The notes under the pieces: generated by a model
Databases searched by the model: none
The model's input: only the letters and a program-made list of their open reading frames with translations
Told to the model about the DNA's origin: nothing
Program-made: the position numbers and the translations under genes
Shown: positions 24,626 through 34,398 of the stretch, one piece after another
Layout: every line of letters begins with the position of its first letter
Position numbering within the stretch: the first letter of the stretch is position 1
From: Aeromicrobium phoceense
GTDB lineage: Bacteria > Actinomycetota > Actinomycetes > Propionibacteriales > Nocardioidaceae
Reading direction: 5' to 3'
Assembly: GCF_013868155.1 (NCBI RefSeq)
Contig: NZ_JACEOG010000001.1
Coordinates: 930,001-994,000 of the forward strand
DNA: 64,000 bases

Positions 24626-27052
24626 TCAGTCGAGCGTCAGCCCCTCGGCCGGCATGACCCGCGCGCCCCGGCGGGCCGGGAGGGTGGCCGCGGCCAGCCC
24701 GGCGGCCGTCGCGACGACCAGCACGGCGGCCAGCTGGCCCCACGGCACCACGAGGCGCGCGTCGGGCATGACGTCGGCCACCACCGTGGCCACACCGAAC
24801 ATCGCGTAGACCGTGCCGAGCACGACTCCCATGACCGACGCGACGAGCGCCAGCAGCATCCCCTCGGCGGCCAGCACGCGGCTGAGGCCACGGCGGGTCA
24901 GCCCGAGGGCACGCATCAGGGCGTGCTCGCGGGACCGCTCCAGGATGGAGAGCCCGACGGTGTTCGCGATCCCCACCAGGGCGATGAGGATGCCGACGCC
25001 CAGCAGTCCGAGGACCGCCCACACCAGCACGTCCAGCTGCGTGGCGACCCACTGCTGGTCCTTCAGGTTGTTGGCCACCTCGCCGTCCGCGTCGCGGGTG
25101 AGTGCCCCGAGTGCTCCGGCGAGGTCGTCCGCGTCGGCGCCGTCCTCGGCCAGGACCCAGAGCACGCGCACAGCGGCGTCCGGTGCCACCTGCTCGAGGG
25201 CCTCAGTCGGGACGATCGCCGCCTGACCCCACTCCGAGCCGACGACGCGGGTCGCGAGGGTGACCGCGCCGTCGCCGGTCCGCAGGGTGAGCTCCTCCGG
25301 CACGCCGTCGGCGAACTCCTGGGCCACCGCGGCCGGGATGAGCACCTCGTCGCCCTTCGGGCTGATGGCGGCCGGGTCCAGCGTCGCGGCCCGGTCGGCC
25401 TCGCTCGCGGCGATCACCGTGAGCCGTCCGGCCTCCGACGCGACCGTCGCACCCTTCACGCCCCGGACGTCGGCGACGTCAGGGACCCCGCGCACCGCCT
25501 CGACCAGGTCGGGGTCGAAGGCGCGGGCTCCGCTGACGGCGAAGTCGACGGGGTACTCGGCGTCCATCTCGGTCGTGACGGCGTCGCGGGCGCTGGCCAT
25601 GCCGGTGAGGATCGCCGTCGCCAGCGTGACGCCGACGAGCAGCGACGCCGTGGTCGCGGCACTGCGGCGCGGGTGACGCACGGCGTTGGCCGCGGCGACC
25701 CGGAACGGCCCGCCCGCGCGGCCGACCCGTCCGAAGAGCCGCAGCAGCCGCGGCACGACGACGGGCCCGAGCAGCAGCACGCCGATGAACGATGCCATCC
25801 CGCCGGCCAGCATCAGCGGCATCGAGGACCCCCACACGGCCAGGCCGAGCGCCGCGAATCCCGCAAGCGTCGTCAGGACGCCGACGGCGATGCGGACCCG
25901 GCCCGCGGTCGTGCGGGCGGTCGGGTCCGCGGCGGGCCGCAGGGCCGCGAGTGGGCTGACGCGCACCACGGCGCGCGTCGGCAGCCAGGCCGCGACGATC
26001 GTCGTGAGCACGCCGCCGACGAACGCGGCCACGAGCCAGGTCGGGGAGTGGCTGACGGGCCCGAAGGCCTCCTCTCCGGCAAAGGCGCGGATCAGCCAGC
26101 CGAGCAGCCGTCCCGTGACGATGCCCGCCACGACGCCGGTCGCCCCGGCGACGAGCGCCAGCACGAGCGCCTCGGCGCGCACCGACCTCAGGACCTGGCG
26201 GCCCGTGGCGCCGACGCAACGCAGCAGGGCGAAGTCACGGCTGCGCTGGGCGAACAGGATCGTGAAGGTGTTCGCGATGACGAGCACGGCCACGAAGCCG
26301 GCGATCGCCGCGAAGAGCAGCAGCAGGTAGGACAGGACGTCGGCGCCCTGGTTCATCAGCACGATGCGGGCGTCCACGTACTCGTCGCGAGTCTGCACCG
26401 GCGACTCGGTCACCGCGGTGAGCGCCTCCTGCGCCCCGGCCACGTCGTCGCGCACGTCGTAGGCGACGGCGTCGGGAATCGCCAGGCCGACCGCGGCCAT
26501 GGCCGGCCACGTGATGTCGACGTCCGCGTCGAGGTAGCTCGAGGAGCCGGCGAGGCCGACGACGGTGACGTCCACCGTCTCGCGGCCGACCCCCACGGTC
26601 AGGGTGTCGCCGAGGGCGATGCCTTCCGCCTTCGCGGTGTCGGTGGAGACGAGCGCCTCGCGGTCGGAGCTCGGGGCGCGGCCGCTCGAGATCTCCTGCG
26701 AGCGCAGCTGCGGATCGAGCGCGACGGTGCCGACGCGGACGTCGTCCCCGATCGTTCCCTCGGGCCCTTCCACCGTGGTCCACGTGGAGGCGATCACGGC
26801 GGCCCGGTCGCCCCGGCTCTCGGCCACCCGCAGGACGCGGTCGGGATCGGACTCGGCGATCCCGTACTCCTCGCCCACGACGAGGTCGGCCTCCGGGTAG
26901 GCCGCCTCCACACTCGCGGCGATGCCGCTGCGCGCGCCCGAGCCGATGGCGTCGATCACGACGACGAACGCCACCGCGATCGACACGGCGACGAGCGCCG
27001 AGACGTAGCGCCGGGTGTGGGTCCGCAGCGACGCGAACAGGACGGTCCTCAT
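24626..27052 (-). CDS. ABC transporter permease, FtsX/MacB type
   Basis: 808 residues. N-terminal transmembrane helix (about 17-38), a large extracytoplasmic domain, a first FtsX block (about 235-380, FTILFAQRSRDFALLRCVGA), a middle pair of helices, a second large domain and a second FtsX block (about 665-800, LSILERSREHALMRALGL). Such permeases work with a LolD-like ATPase in mechanotransmission or export of lipoproteins, peptides or antibiotics rather than import. ATG overlaps the ATPase stop (ATGA). Confidence 0.9.
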   Translation of the reverse strand: MRTVLFASLRTHTRRYVSALVAVSIAVAFVVVIDAIGSGARSGIAASVEAAYPEADLVVGEEYGIAESDPDRVLRVAESRGDRAAVIASTWTTVEGPEGTIGDDVRVGTVALDPQLRSQEISSGRAPSSDREALVSTDTAKAEGIALGDTLTVGVGRETVDVTVVGLAGSSSYLDADVDITWPAMAAVGLAIPDAVAYDVRDDVAGAQEALTAVTESPVQTRDEYVDARIVLMNQGADVLSYLLLLFAAIAGFVAVLVIANTFTILFAQRSRDFALLRCVGATGRQVLRSVRAEALVLALVAGATGVVAGIVTGRLLGWLIRAFAGEEAFGPVSHSPTWLVAAFVGGVLTTIVAAWLPTRAVVRVSPLAALRPAADPTARTTAGRVRIAVGVLTTLAGFAALGLAVWGSSMPLMLAGGMASFIGVLLLGPVVVPRLLRLFGRVGRAGGPFRVAAANAVRHPRRSAATTASLLVGVTLATAILTGMASARDAVTTEMDAEYPVDFAVSGARAFDPDLVEAVRGVPDVADVRGVKGATVASEAGRLTVIAASEADRAATLDPAAISPKGDEVLIPAAVAQEFADGVPEELTLRTGDGAVTLATRVVGSEWGQAAIVPTEALEQVAPDAAVRVLWVLAEDGADADDLAGALGALTRDADGEVANNLKDQQWVATQLDVLVWAVLGLLGVGILIALVGIANTVGLSILERSREHALMRALGLTRRGLSRVLAAEGMLLALVASVMGVVLGTVYAMFGVATVVADVMPDARLVVPWGQLAAVLVVATAAGLAAATLPARRGARVMPAEGLTLD

Positions 27053-27825
27053 CGGGCACCGCCCTCGAGGGCGTGGACGATCTCGTCGCGCGAGGGGGTG
27101 TCGAGGTGGGCCCTGACGCGACCGTCGGCCAGCACGACGACGTCGTCGGCGTAGGCGGCCGCGTCGAGCTCGTGCGTGACCATGACGACCGTGTGGCCCA
27201 TCTCGATGACGCTGCGGCGCAGGTAGGACAGCACCTCGGAGGACGCGGTGCTGTCGAGGTTGCCGGTGGGCTCGTCGGCGAAGACCACGTCGGCGTCCGC
27301 GGCGAGCGCCCGGGCGATCGCGACGCGCTGCTGCTGACCGCCCGAGAGCTCGCCGGGGCGGTGGTCGAGTCGGTCGCGCAGCCCGAGGACGTCGATGACC
27401 TGCTCGATCCGCTCGGTGGCGCCCGGCTCGAGGCGGCGGCCGGCCAGCTCGAACGGCAGCATGATGTTCTGCCGCGCGGTCAGCATCGGCAGCAGGTTGA
27501 ATGCTTGAAACACGAAGCCGAGGTGGTCGCGGCGGAAGTGCGTCAGCCGGTCGTCGTCGAGCGCGGTGATGTCGGTGCCCGCGATCGCGACCGTGCCCTC
27601 GGTGGGGCGGTCGAGACCCGCGAGGCAGTGCATCAGCGTCGACTTGCCCGAGCCGGACGGGCCCATGATCGCGGTGAACCGGCCGGGCGCCAGGTCGAGG
27701 TCGACGGAGCGCAGCGCGTGCACCGTGGTGTCGCCGTGGCCGTAGGTCTTGGACAGGCCGCGCACGGACGCGGCAGGCATGACGCCGCGCTCGGTGGCGG
27801 CGCCGGGAAGGGAGGTCGAAGTCAT
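27049..27825 (-). CDS. ABC transporter ATP-binding protein, LolD/MacB type
   Basis: 258 residues: Walker A GPSGSGKST (55-63), Q-loop FVFQAFNLLPMLTA, signature LSGGQQQR, Walker B VVFADEP with the catalytic Glu, and the H-loop in MVTHE. The QAFNLLP and GNLDS-type sequences place it with ATPases that pair with FtsX-like permeases. An internal ATG at 27780 (MPAASVRGLSK) is a possible shorter start. First gene of a two-gene operon; the two-component genes at 28730-30576 on the same strand are a likely regulator, separated by a plus-strand gene. Confidence 0.93.
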   Translation of the reverse strand: MTSTSLPGAATERGVMPAASVRGLSKTYGHGDTTVHALRSVDLDLAPGRFTAIMGPSGSGKSTLMHCLAGLDRPTEGTVAIAGTDITALDDDRLTHFRRDHLGFVFQAFNLLPMLTARQNIMLPFELAGRRLEPGATERIEQVIDVLGLRDRLDHRPGELSGGQQQRVAIARALAADADVVFADEPTGNLDSTASSEVLSYLRRSVIEMGHTVVMVTHELDAAAYADDVVVLADGRVRAHLDTPSRDEIVHALEGGAR

Positions 27826-28055
27826 GCCTCGACGCTATTTCCGGGCCGGGGCCCGGGGCGTCGCCTCACGGGCGGATCTTCGGCGTCCGCCCACGGTATG
27901 ACGCGGGGCGTCGGGCATGTCGGTCTCGTGTCCGAGGCTCGCCGCGCGCGCCAGCGGACGGGAAGCCGGAGGGGAATGGCGAAACCCCGGCGATGTGGCG
28001 TGAACCAGGGATCGTTCCGGGGTCTTCCCGAGCAACTATACGGAGGGGGTGAGAC

Positions 28056-28721
28056 ATGTCAATCGACGCTGACGAGGCGTGGAATGACGTGCGGATCGCC
28101 GGGCTCCTGACCCATGAGCGACTGAGCTCGTACCTGGCGGTCACGCCGGACCTCGGCGAAGCCATCCGCCTCTACGAGTGGAACGTCGAGGCCTCGGCTT
28201 CGCTCATGGCCACGACCGGGATGGTTGAGGTCATCGTGCGCAACGCCCTCGATGAACGGTTGGCCGAGTGGGCCGCGGCGCGCGGCAAAGGTCCGTGGTT
28301 CGACCTTGCGCCGCTGGACCAGCGAGGTCGGCGCGACATCGTGAAGGCGCGTGAGCGTGCCTCGAAGCGAGGGCGCGAACCTGTTGTCCACGGGAAGGTC
28401 GTCGCTGAGTTGAGCTTCGGCTTCTGGCGGTACCTCGTGGCCAGGCGCTACCACGCGAGTCTGTGGGTGCCCGCCCTCCATCGGGCCTTTCCCCAAGGCC
28501 ATGCCGACCTGCGTGAGAGGCGCCGCCAGGTGGAAGATCGCCTGACGAGCCTGACGATCGTGCGCAACAGAGCCGCGCACCATGAGCCGATTCATCGGCG
28601 CAACCTGCTGTCCGACCTTCGGGCTGCGAAAGAGCTGGCGTCGTGGGGCGATGTCGAAGCTGGGGCATGGGTCGGCGCGAAGTCATCCGTCGAATGGCTC
28701 GTGGATCGCCGCGGGCTGTGA
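28056..28721 (+). CDS. Abi family / HEPN-type protein (possible abortive-infection RNase)
   Basis: 221 residues matching the Abi-like (Abi_2) pattern: an N-terminal EWNVEASASLMATTGMVEVIVRNALDERL block, the central ELSFGFWRYLVARRYHASLWVPAL, and IVRNRAAHHEPIHRR at the end. Arg170-Asn-x3-His175 (RNRAAH) is the Rx4-6H catalytic motif of HEPN RNases, which in Abi systems cleave host RNA on infection. Ribosome site GGAGG precedes the ATG. It is alone, with no partner toxin, antitoxin or phage gene, and uses codons rarer here (AGA, GAA, GTT, CAT). It lies on the opposite strand between a two-component system and an ABC exporter. Phage defence is inferred from the family. Confidence 0.75.
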   Translation: MSIDADEAWNDVRIAGLLTHERLSSYLAVTPDLGEAIRLYEWNVEASASLMATTGMVEVIVRNALDERLAEWAAARGKGPWFDLAPLDQRGRRDIVKARERASKRGREPVVHGKVVAELSFGFWRYLVARRYHASLWVPALHRAFPQGHADLRERRRQVEDRLTSLTIVRNRAAHHEPIHRRNLLSDLRAAKELASWGDVEAGAWVGAKSSVEWLVDRRGL

Positions 28722-28729
28722 ATGTACGG

Positions 28730-29386
28730 TCAGCCGACGAGGCCCGCCTCGAAGGCCAGCAGCACGAGGTGCACGCGGTCGCGCGACCCGGTCTTCGCGA
28801 GCAGTCGGCTCACGTGCGTCTTGACCGTCGCCTCCGACACGACGAGCGTCGAGGCGATCTCGGGGTTGCTCAGGCCGCGGGCGATCAGGCCGAGGACCTC
28901 GCGCTCGCGCTCCGTGACGCCGGACAGGCGCCGGTCGGCGGCGGCCGAGGCCCGTGGGGCGGACGGTGCCGCGAGGAAGTGGTCGAGCAGTCGCCGGGTG
29001 GTCGAGGGGGCGACCACGGCGTCGCCGGCGTGGACCGCGCGGATCGCCGCGAGCAGGTCCGGGGGAGCGGCGTCCTTCAGCAGGAAGGCCGAGGCCCCGG
29101 CGCGGAGCGCGGCGAACGCGTACTCGTCGAGGTCGAAGGTGGTCAGCACGATGACGCGGGGGCCGTCGTCGCCGGGCGCGATCCGGCGCGTGGCCTCCAC
29201 GCCGTCGAGGCGGGGCATGCGCACGTCCATCAGGACGACGTCGGCCTCCACCTCCGCGAGCAGCCGCAGCGCCTCCTCGCCGTCGCCGGCCTCACCCACC
29301 ACCGTGAGGTCGTCCTGGCTCTCCACGAGCATGCGGAACCCGGCGCGCACCATCTGCTGGTCGTCGACGAGCGCCACCCGGATCAC
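28730..29386 (-). CDS. Response regulator, NarL/LuxR family
   Basis: 218 residues: receiver domain 1-120 with phosphoacceptor Asp54 (VVLMDVRMP) and Lys at FLLKDA, and a C-terminal LuxR helix-turn-helix (about 150-215: LTEREREVLGLIARGLSNPEIASTLVVSEATVKTHVSRLLAKTG type). It starts at GTG 29386, overlapping the kinase stop (GTGA), which rejects the long combined reading frame. With the kinase it forms a two-component pair of the LiaRS/DesKR type; the neighbouring exporter genes are the probable target. Confidence 0.92.
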   Translation of the reverse strand: MIRVALVDDQQMVRAGFRMLVESQDDLTVVGEAGDGEEALRLLAEVEADVVLMDVRMPRLDGVEATRRIAPGDDGPRVIVLTTFDLDEYAFAALRAGASAFLLKDAAPPDLLAAIRAVHAGDAVVAPSTTRRLLDHFLAAPSAPRASAAADRRLSGVTEREREVLGLIARGLSNPEIASTLVVSEATVKTHVSRLLAKTGSRDRVHLVLLAFEAGLVG

Positions 29387-30576
29387 GTGGGGATCCTCGC
29401 ACGCACGGCCCATCCGCCGCCGGGCGCGGGCCCGACCTCGAGCGTGCCGTCGTGGACCTCCACCCGCTCGCGCATGCCCAGCAGGCCGAGGCCGCCGGAG
29501 CCGTCGGCGGAGGAGCCGCGGCCGTCGTCGACGACCTCGATGTCCAGGGCGTCGTCGCTCGCCGCGAGGCGCACGACCGCACGCGCCTGCGGGCCCGCGT
29601 GCTTGCGGACGTTGGTCAGGGACTCCTGCACGAGGCGGTAGGCGGTCAGCGCGACGCCTGCCGGCACCGAGGGGACGGGGTCGGGGAGGTCGAGCTCGAC
29701 CCTGTCGTCCGCCGTGACGAGTGAGGGGATGTCCTCGAGCCGTGGCTGCGGCGTGAGCGCGGGGTCCTCGGTGCCACGCAGGAGCCCGAGCAGCCGCCGC
29801 ATCTCGGTGAGCGCGTCGCGGCCGACCGACGCGACGGCGCCGAGGGTCTCGACTGCGACCTGTGGATCCTTCGCTGCCGCGTACCGCGCGCCGTCGGCCT
29901 GCACGATCACCACGGAAAGGCCGTGCGCGACGACGTCGTGCATCTCGCGGGCGATCCGGGTGCGCTCCTCGGCGGCGGCCAGCACCGCACGCTGCTCGGC
30001 CTCGAGCGCCAGCTGCCGCCCACGCTCCACCAGGCTCGCCTCGTAGGCCCGCCGGATCCGTGCCTGGCTGCCGAGCGCCCACGCGGCCAGGACGATCGCG
30101 GCGATGCTGAAGAAGTAGGGCGACAGGTCGTCCAGCCCGATGTCGTAGTCGACGTACTCCAGGCCCGGCGGGTACGCGGCGATCGACGAGGAGGTCCACA
30201 CCCACGAGGCGACGGCCGCTCCGCAGATGCCCACGCCGAGGCCCACGAGGGCCGCCCGGCCCGAGCTGTACCGCGCGAGGGCGTACAGCGCGGCCGGGAA
30301 GGCGACCTGTCCCCACGTCGGGATGTCGTAGGTCGCGGCCTGCAGCACGCTGGCCGCGGCGACGAACCCGAACACCAGGGCGGAGTGCCGCCGGCGCCAG
30401 AACAGTGGCACGGTCTGCAGCAGCGAGAGCGTCAGCGCCCACAGCGACTGCCCCGCCAGCACGGCGAACGGGAAGGACGGCAGCACCAGCGCCGAGGCGA
30501 GGGCGAGGTCGAAGAGCCGCGTCGCGCGCGGGCCCAGGCGCCACGGCCCCGCGGGCGCGATCCGGCTGTCCTCCAT
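29383..30576 (-). CDS. Sensor histidine kinase, NarL-partner (HisKA_3) type
   Basis: 397 residues. About five transmembrane segments in residues 20-170 with little extracellular loop, an intramembrane-sensing layout. The dimerisation helix carries the phosphoacceptor His213 in RTRIAREMHDVVAHGLS, followed by an HATPase_c domain ending near GLGLLGMRERVEVHDG and RARIPT. Such kinases usually report on membrane or cell-wall stress. Coupled to the response regulator by a GTGA overlap. Confidence 0.92.
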   Translation of the reverse strand: MEDSRIAPAGPWRLGPRATRLFDLALASALVLPSFPFAVLAGQSLWALTLSLLQTVPLFWRRRHSALVFGFVAAASVLQAATYDIPTWGQVAFPAALYALARYSSGRAALVGLGVGICGAAVASWVWTSSSIAAYPPGLEYVDYDIGLDDLSPYFFSIAAIVLAAWALGSQARIRRAYEASLVERGRQLALEAEQRAVLAAAEERTRIAREMHDVVAHGLSVVIVQADGARYAAAKDPQVAVETLGAVASVGRDALTEMRRLLGLLRGTEDPALTPQPRLEDIPSLVTADDRVELDLPDPVPSVPAGVALTAYRLVQESLTNVRKHAGPQARAVVRLAASDDALDIEVVDDGRGSSADGSGGLGLLGMRERVEVHDGTLEVGPAPGGGWAVRARIPT

Positions 30577-30674
30577 GGGCCCGAGCCTAGGGGCGCCCCG
30601 GACGCGCGTCGTCAGACCAGGGTCTGGTCCTGCAGATCGAAGGCGGGAGGGGGAATGGAACGGGCTTGATCGAA

Positions 30675-30695
30675 GTTGATAACGTATGACTCAAG
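30675..30695. promoter_or_regulatory. HAIR element (HspR operator) upstream of dnaK
   Basis: GTTGATA-N7-ACTCAAG (30675-30695) matches the HAIR pattern CTTGAGT-N7-ACTCAAG, perfectly in the right arm and in about five of seven places in the left. It sits about 70 bases before dnaK, and the fourth gene of the operon encodes HspR, giving the expected autorepressed heat-shock circuit. Confidence 0.7.
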
Positions 30696-30761
30696 TCTTT
30701 TGACCCACAGTTTTCAAGGCACAGATTTCAAGCAGAGACACTGCGATCCCCAGGAGGAACC

Positions 30762-32603
30762 ATGGCCCGTGCAGTCGGCATCGACCTCGGCACGACGAAC
30801 TCCGTCGTGGCCGTGCTCGAAGGTGGAGAGCCCACCGTCATCGCGAACGCCGAAGGCGCTCGCACCACCCCGTCCGTCGTCGCGTTCGCGAAGGACGGTG
30901 AAGTCCTGACCGGCGAGGTCGCCAAGCGTCAGGGCGTCACCAACGTCGACCGCACCATCCGCTCGGTCAAGCGCCACATGGGCACGGACTGGTCGGTGGA
31001 GATCGACGGCAAGAAGTTCAACCCCCAGCAGATCAGCGCGTTCGTGCTGCAGAAGCTCAAGCGCGACGCCGAGGCCTACCTGGGCGAGCCGGTCACCGAC
31101 GCGGTCATCACCGTGCCGGCGTACTTCAACGACCACCAGCGCCAGGCCACCAAGGAGGCCGGCGAGATCGCGGGCCTCAACGTCAGCCGCATCATCAACG
31201 AGCCCACCGCGGCCGCGCTGGCCTACGGCCTGGACAAGGGCGACGACCAGACGATCCTGGTGTTCGACCTCGGCGGCGGCACGTTCGACGTGTCCCTGCT
31301 CGAGATCGGCGACGGCGTCATCGAGGTCAAGGCCACCAGCGGTGACAACCACCTCGGCGGCGACGACTGGGACAACGCGGTCGTCGACTGGCTGGTCAAC
31401 AAGTTCAAGGCGTCCACCGGCGTCGACCTGACCAAGGACAAGATGGCGATGCCCCGCATCCGCGAGGCCGCCGAGCGCGCGAAGATCGAGCTGTCCAGCT
31501 CGTCCTCGACGTCGATCAACCTGCCCTACATCACGGTCGTCGACGGCAACCCCGTCTTCCTCGACGAGACGCTGACCCGCGCCGAGTTCGAGAAGATCAC
31601 CGCCGACCTGCTCGAGCGCACGAAGGCGCCGTTCAACAACGTCATCCGTGACGCGGGCGTCACCGTCAAGGAGATCGACCACGTCGTGCTGGTGGGCGGC
31701 TCCACCCGCATGCCCGCGGTCTCCGAGCTCGTGAAGAGCCTCACCGGTGGCCAGGAGCCCAACAAGGGCGTCAACCCCGACGAGGTCGTCGCCATCGGCG
31801 CCAGCCTGCAGGCCGGCGTGCTGAAGGGCGAGGTCAAGGACGTCCTGCTGCTCGACGTGACCCCGCTGTCGCTGGGCATCGAGACCAAGGGCGGCGTCAT
31901 GACGAAGCTCATCGAGCGCAACACGACGATCCCGACCAAGCGCTCCGAGGTCTTCACGACGGCCGACGACAACCAGCCGTCCGTGGCGATCCAGGTCTAC
32001 CAGGGCGAGCGCGAGATGGCCGCCGGCAACCAGCTGCTGGCCACGTTCGAGCTCACCGGCCTCCCGCCTGCGCCTCGCGGCGTCCCGCAGATCGAGGTCA
32101 CGTTCGACATCGACGCCAACGGCATCGTGAACGTCTCGGCGAAGGACCGCGGAACCGGCAAGGAGCAGTCGATGACGATCACCGGCGGCTCCGCGCTGTC
32201 GAAGGACGACATCGACAAGATGGTCAAGGACGCCGAGCAGTACGCCGAGGAGGACCGCAAGCGCCGCGAGTCCGTCGAGGTCCGCAACCAGGCCGAGACG
32301 CTCGTCCACTCGACCGAGAAGTTCCTGGCCGAGAACGGCGACAAGGTCGGCGACGACGTCAAGACCGAGGTCCAGGGCGACGTCGACGCGCTGAAGTCGG
32401 CCCTCGAGGGTGACGACACCGACGCCATCCAGGCGGCCGTGACGAAGCTCGGCACGTCCAGCTCGAAGATGGGCGAGGCGATGTACGCCGCCGCCGCGGC
32501 CGAGGCCGGCGCCGAGGGCGCTGCCCCGACCGGCGACGCCCCGGCCGATGACGACGACGTCGTCGAGGCCGAGATCGTCGATGACGAGGGTGAGCAGAAG
32601 TGA
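30762..32603 (+). CDS. dnaK: Molecular chaperone DnaK (Hsp70)
   Basis: 613 residues: ATPase domain (about 1-365) beginning [13 protein letters not shown] and containing [12 protein letters not shown] and the [12 protein letters not shown] loop; linker [15 protein letters not shown]; substrate-binding domain and helical lid; acidic tail [18 protein letters not shown] typical of actinobacterial DnaK. Strong ribosome site AGGAGGA three bases before the ATG. First gene of dnaK-grpE-dnaJ-hspR, controlled by the HAIR element upstream. Length and motifs are complete. Confidence 0.98.
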   Translation: MARAVGIDLGTTNSVVAVLEGGEPTVIANAEGARTTPSVVAFAKDGEVLTGEVAKRQGVTNVDRTIRSVKRHMGTDWSVEIDGKKFNPQQISAFVLQKLKRDAEAYLGEPVTDAVITVPAYFNDHQRQATKEAGEIAGLNVSRIINEPTAAALAYGLDKGDDQTILVFDLGGGTFDVSLLEIGDGVIEVKATSGDNHLGGDDWDNAVVDWLVNKFKASTGVDLTKDKMAMPRIREAAERAKIELSSSSSTSINLPYITVVDGNPVFLDETLTRAEFEKITADLLERTKAPFNNVIRDAGVTVKEIDHVVLVGGSTRMPAVSELVKSLTGGQEPNKGVNPDEVVAIGASLQAGVLKGEVKDVLLLDVTPLSLGIETKGGVMTKLIERNTTIPTKRSEVFTTADDNQPSVAIQVYQGEREMAAGNQLLATFELTGLPPAPRGVPQIEVTFDIDANGIVNVSAKDRGTGKEQSMTITGGSALSKDDIDKMVKDAEQYAEEDRKRRESVEVRNQAETLVHSTEKFLAENGDKVGDDVKTEVQGDVDALKSALEGDDTDAIQAAVTKLGTSSSKMGEAMYAAAAAEAGAEGAAPTGDAPADDDDVVEAEIVDDEGEQK

Positions 32604-33172
32604 CCGAGAAGCCGTTCGGCGACGAGGCGACCTCCCCCGAGGGGGAGGCGCCCGCCGCCGGCGCGGAGCAGGAGCAGGCCTCCGAGGAGGTCGCTCCTGA
32701 CCCGGTCGCCGAGCTCGAGGCGAAGGTCGCCGAGCTGACGAACGACCTCCAGCGCAAGCAGGCGGAGTTCATCAACTACAAGCGACGGGTCGAGGACGAT
32801 CGCGTCCGCGCGGTCGAGACGGGCAAGCAGAAGGTCCTCACGGAGCTGCTGACGGTGCTCGACGACCTCGGCCGCGCCGAGGAGCACGGTGAGCTGACCG
32901 GCGGCTTCAAGGCCGTGGCCGACCAGCTGCGCGGCACGGTGGGCAAGTTCGACCTGGTCTCGTTCGGCGAGGCCGGCGAGCCGTTCGACCCGAACCTGCA
33001 CGAGGCCGTCTTCCACGCGGGTGAGGACCCGAACGTGGCGGTGCAGAGCATCGCGCAGGTGATGCGCACCGGCTACCGCGTCGGCGACCGCGTCCTGCGG
33101 CCGGCCGTGGTGGGCGTCGTCGACCCCGGCGCCGCCGCCGAGGCCACCGAGCAGCCGACCACGCAGGACTGA
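32600..33172 (+). CDS. grpE: Nucleotide exchange factor GrpE
   Basis: 190 residues. An acidic disordered N-terminus (about 1-40) and a long coiled coil (about 40-85, [30 protein letters not shown]) lead to the C-terminal beta domain ([38 protein letters not shown]). Releases ADP from DnaK. GTG start lies in a GTGA overlap with dnaK. The gap to dnaJ is filled by a long palindromic repeat. Confidence 0.97.
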   Translation: MTEKPFGDEATSPEGEAPAAGAEQEQASEEVAPDPVAELEAKVAELTNDLQRKQAEFINYKRRVEDDRVRAVETGKQKVLTELLTVLDDLGRAEEHGELTGGFKAVADQLRGTVGKFDLVSFGEAGEPFDPNLHEAVFHAGEDPNVAVQSIAQVMRTGYRVGDRVLRPAVVGVVDPGAAAEATEQPTTQD

Positions 33173-33177
33173 AGCAT

Positions 33178-33260
33178 GATCTCGATACACCGTCTCGCTT
33201 CGCTCGCCGGCACTCGATCACCGAGCCAGCCGTCCGGTGATCGAGCGGCGTATCGAGATC
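33178..33260. repeat. CTCGATAC/CTCGATCACCG palindromic element in the grpE-dnaJ gap
   Basis: Outer arms GATCTCGATACACCG (33178-33192) and CGGCGTATCGAGATC (33246-33260) pair with one mismatch. Inner arms CTCGATCACCG and CGGTGATCGAG pair exactly around a short loop. A one-sided TCGCTTCGCTCGCC module lies between left arms. The same arms occur at 40690-40751 and 53205-53376. It would form a large hairpin inside the chaperone mRNA. Confidence 0.85.
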
Positions 33261-33288
33261 ACCAAGACACGAGAGGGAGGAGGGGTGA

Positions 33289-34398
33289 ATGAGCGCACCG
33301 ACTGACTGGGCGACGAAGGACTTCTACGCGGTCCTGGGCGTCAAGAAGGATGCCTCGGCCGACGAGATCAAGAAGGCGTACCGCAAGCTGGCGCGGGACA
33401 ACCACCCCGACTCCAACCCCGGCAACACCCAGGCGGAGGAGCGCTTCAAGGCGATCTCCGAGGCCTACGGGGTGGTCGGCAACGCCGAGAAGCGCAAGCA
33501 GTACGACGAGCAGCGCTCGCTGTTCGGCCAGTTCAAGGGCGGCTTCCCGCCCGGCGGTGGCGGCGGCTCGTACCCCAACGGCGGGGTCGACTTCGACCTC
33601 AGCGACATCCTCGGCGGCATCTTCGGCGGGGGTGCCCGCGGCGGTCGCCGCCGCGCACCCCAGCCGCGACGCGGTGACGACCTCGAGACCGAGGCGACGA
33701 TCACCTTCCGGCAGGCCGTCGAGGGCGTCACGCTCCCGCTGCGGCTCACCAGCGACGAGCCGTGCACGATGTGCCACGGCACGGGCGCGAAGCCCGGCAC
33801 CGTCCCGAAGGTGTGCGGCAACTGCCAGGGCAGCGGCATGCAGACCAGTGCCTCGGGCGGCGTCTTCGCGATGACCGAGCCCTGCGCGCAGTGCCGCGGT
33901 CGCGGGCTGATCGTCGAGCACCCGTGCGAGGTCTGCACGGGGACCGGCCGCGCGCCGTCGAGCCGCACCATCAACGTCAAGGTGCCGGCCGGCGTCAAGG
34001 ACGGCCAGCGGATCAAGATCCGCGGCAAGGGCGCGAAGGGCGACACCGGAGCTCCCGCGGGCGACCTGTTCCTGCTGGTGCACGTCGAGGGTGACGAGCG
34101 CTTCGGGCGCAAGGGCGACGACCTCACGGTCACCGTGCCGCTGCCGTTCGACGACGCGGTGCTCGGCGGCGAGGTCAGCGCGCCCACGATCGACGGTCCG
34201 TCAGTCAAGCTCAAGGTGCCGCCGGGCACGCCCAACGGCCGCACGTTCCGTGCGCGCGGCAAGGGCGGCACGCGGCGCGACGGGTCGCGCGGCGACCTGC
34301 TGATCACGGTCGAGGTGCAGGTGCCCCACGAGCCGTCGCCCGACGAGCGGGCCGCGGTGGAGGCGTTCCGCGCCGCGAGGACGGGGAGTGCCAGATGA
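33289..34398 (+). CDS. dnaJ: Molecular chaperone DnaJ (Hsp40)
   Basis: 369 residues: J domain (about 9-74) with HPD at 39-41, Gly-rich region (about 80-122), four CxxCxGxG zinc motifs ([32 protein letters not shown], about 161-227) and the C-terminal substrate domain. It delivers clients to DnaK and triggers ATP hydrolysis. Purine-rich ribosome site GAGGGAGGAGGGG precedes the ATG. It is the DnaJ1-type copy linked to grpE; stop overlaps hspR (ATGA). Confidence 0.97.
   Translation: MSAPTDWATKDFYAVLGVKKDASADEIKKAYRKLARDNHPDSNPGNTQAEERFKAISEAYGVVGNAEKRKQYDEQRSLFGQFKGGFPPGGGGGSYPNGGVDFDLSDILGGIFGGGARGGRRRAPQPRRGDDLETEATITFRQAVEGVTLPLRLTSDEPCTMCHGTGAKPGTVPKVCGNCQGSGMQTSASGGVFAMTEPCAQCRGRGLIVEHPCEVCTGTGRAPSSRTINVKVPAGVKDGQRIKIRGKGAKGDTGAPAGDLFLLVHVEGDERFGRKGDDLTVTVPLPFDDAVLGGEVSAPTIDGPSVKLKVPPGTPNGRTFRARGKGGTRRDGSRGDLLITVEVQVPHEPSPDERAAVEAFRAARTGSAR

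Noticed and set aside
22836-25052. Open frame of about 740 codons antisense to the GMC gene
   Set aside because: Arg/Gly/His-rich composition typical of frame shadows; it spans two unrelated genes and a palindromic repeat.
27826-28055. Largest gene-free gap of the window (230 bases), examined for a small RNA or toxin-antitoxin partner of the Abi gene
   Set aside because: No small open frame with ribosome site, no clear hairpin-T-tract and no repeat signal could be supported.
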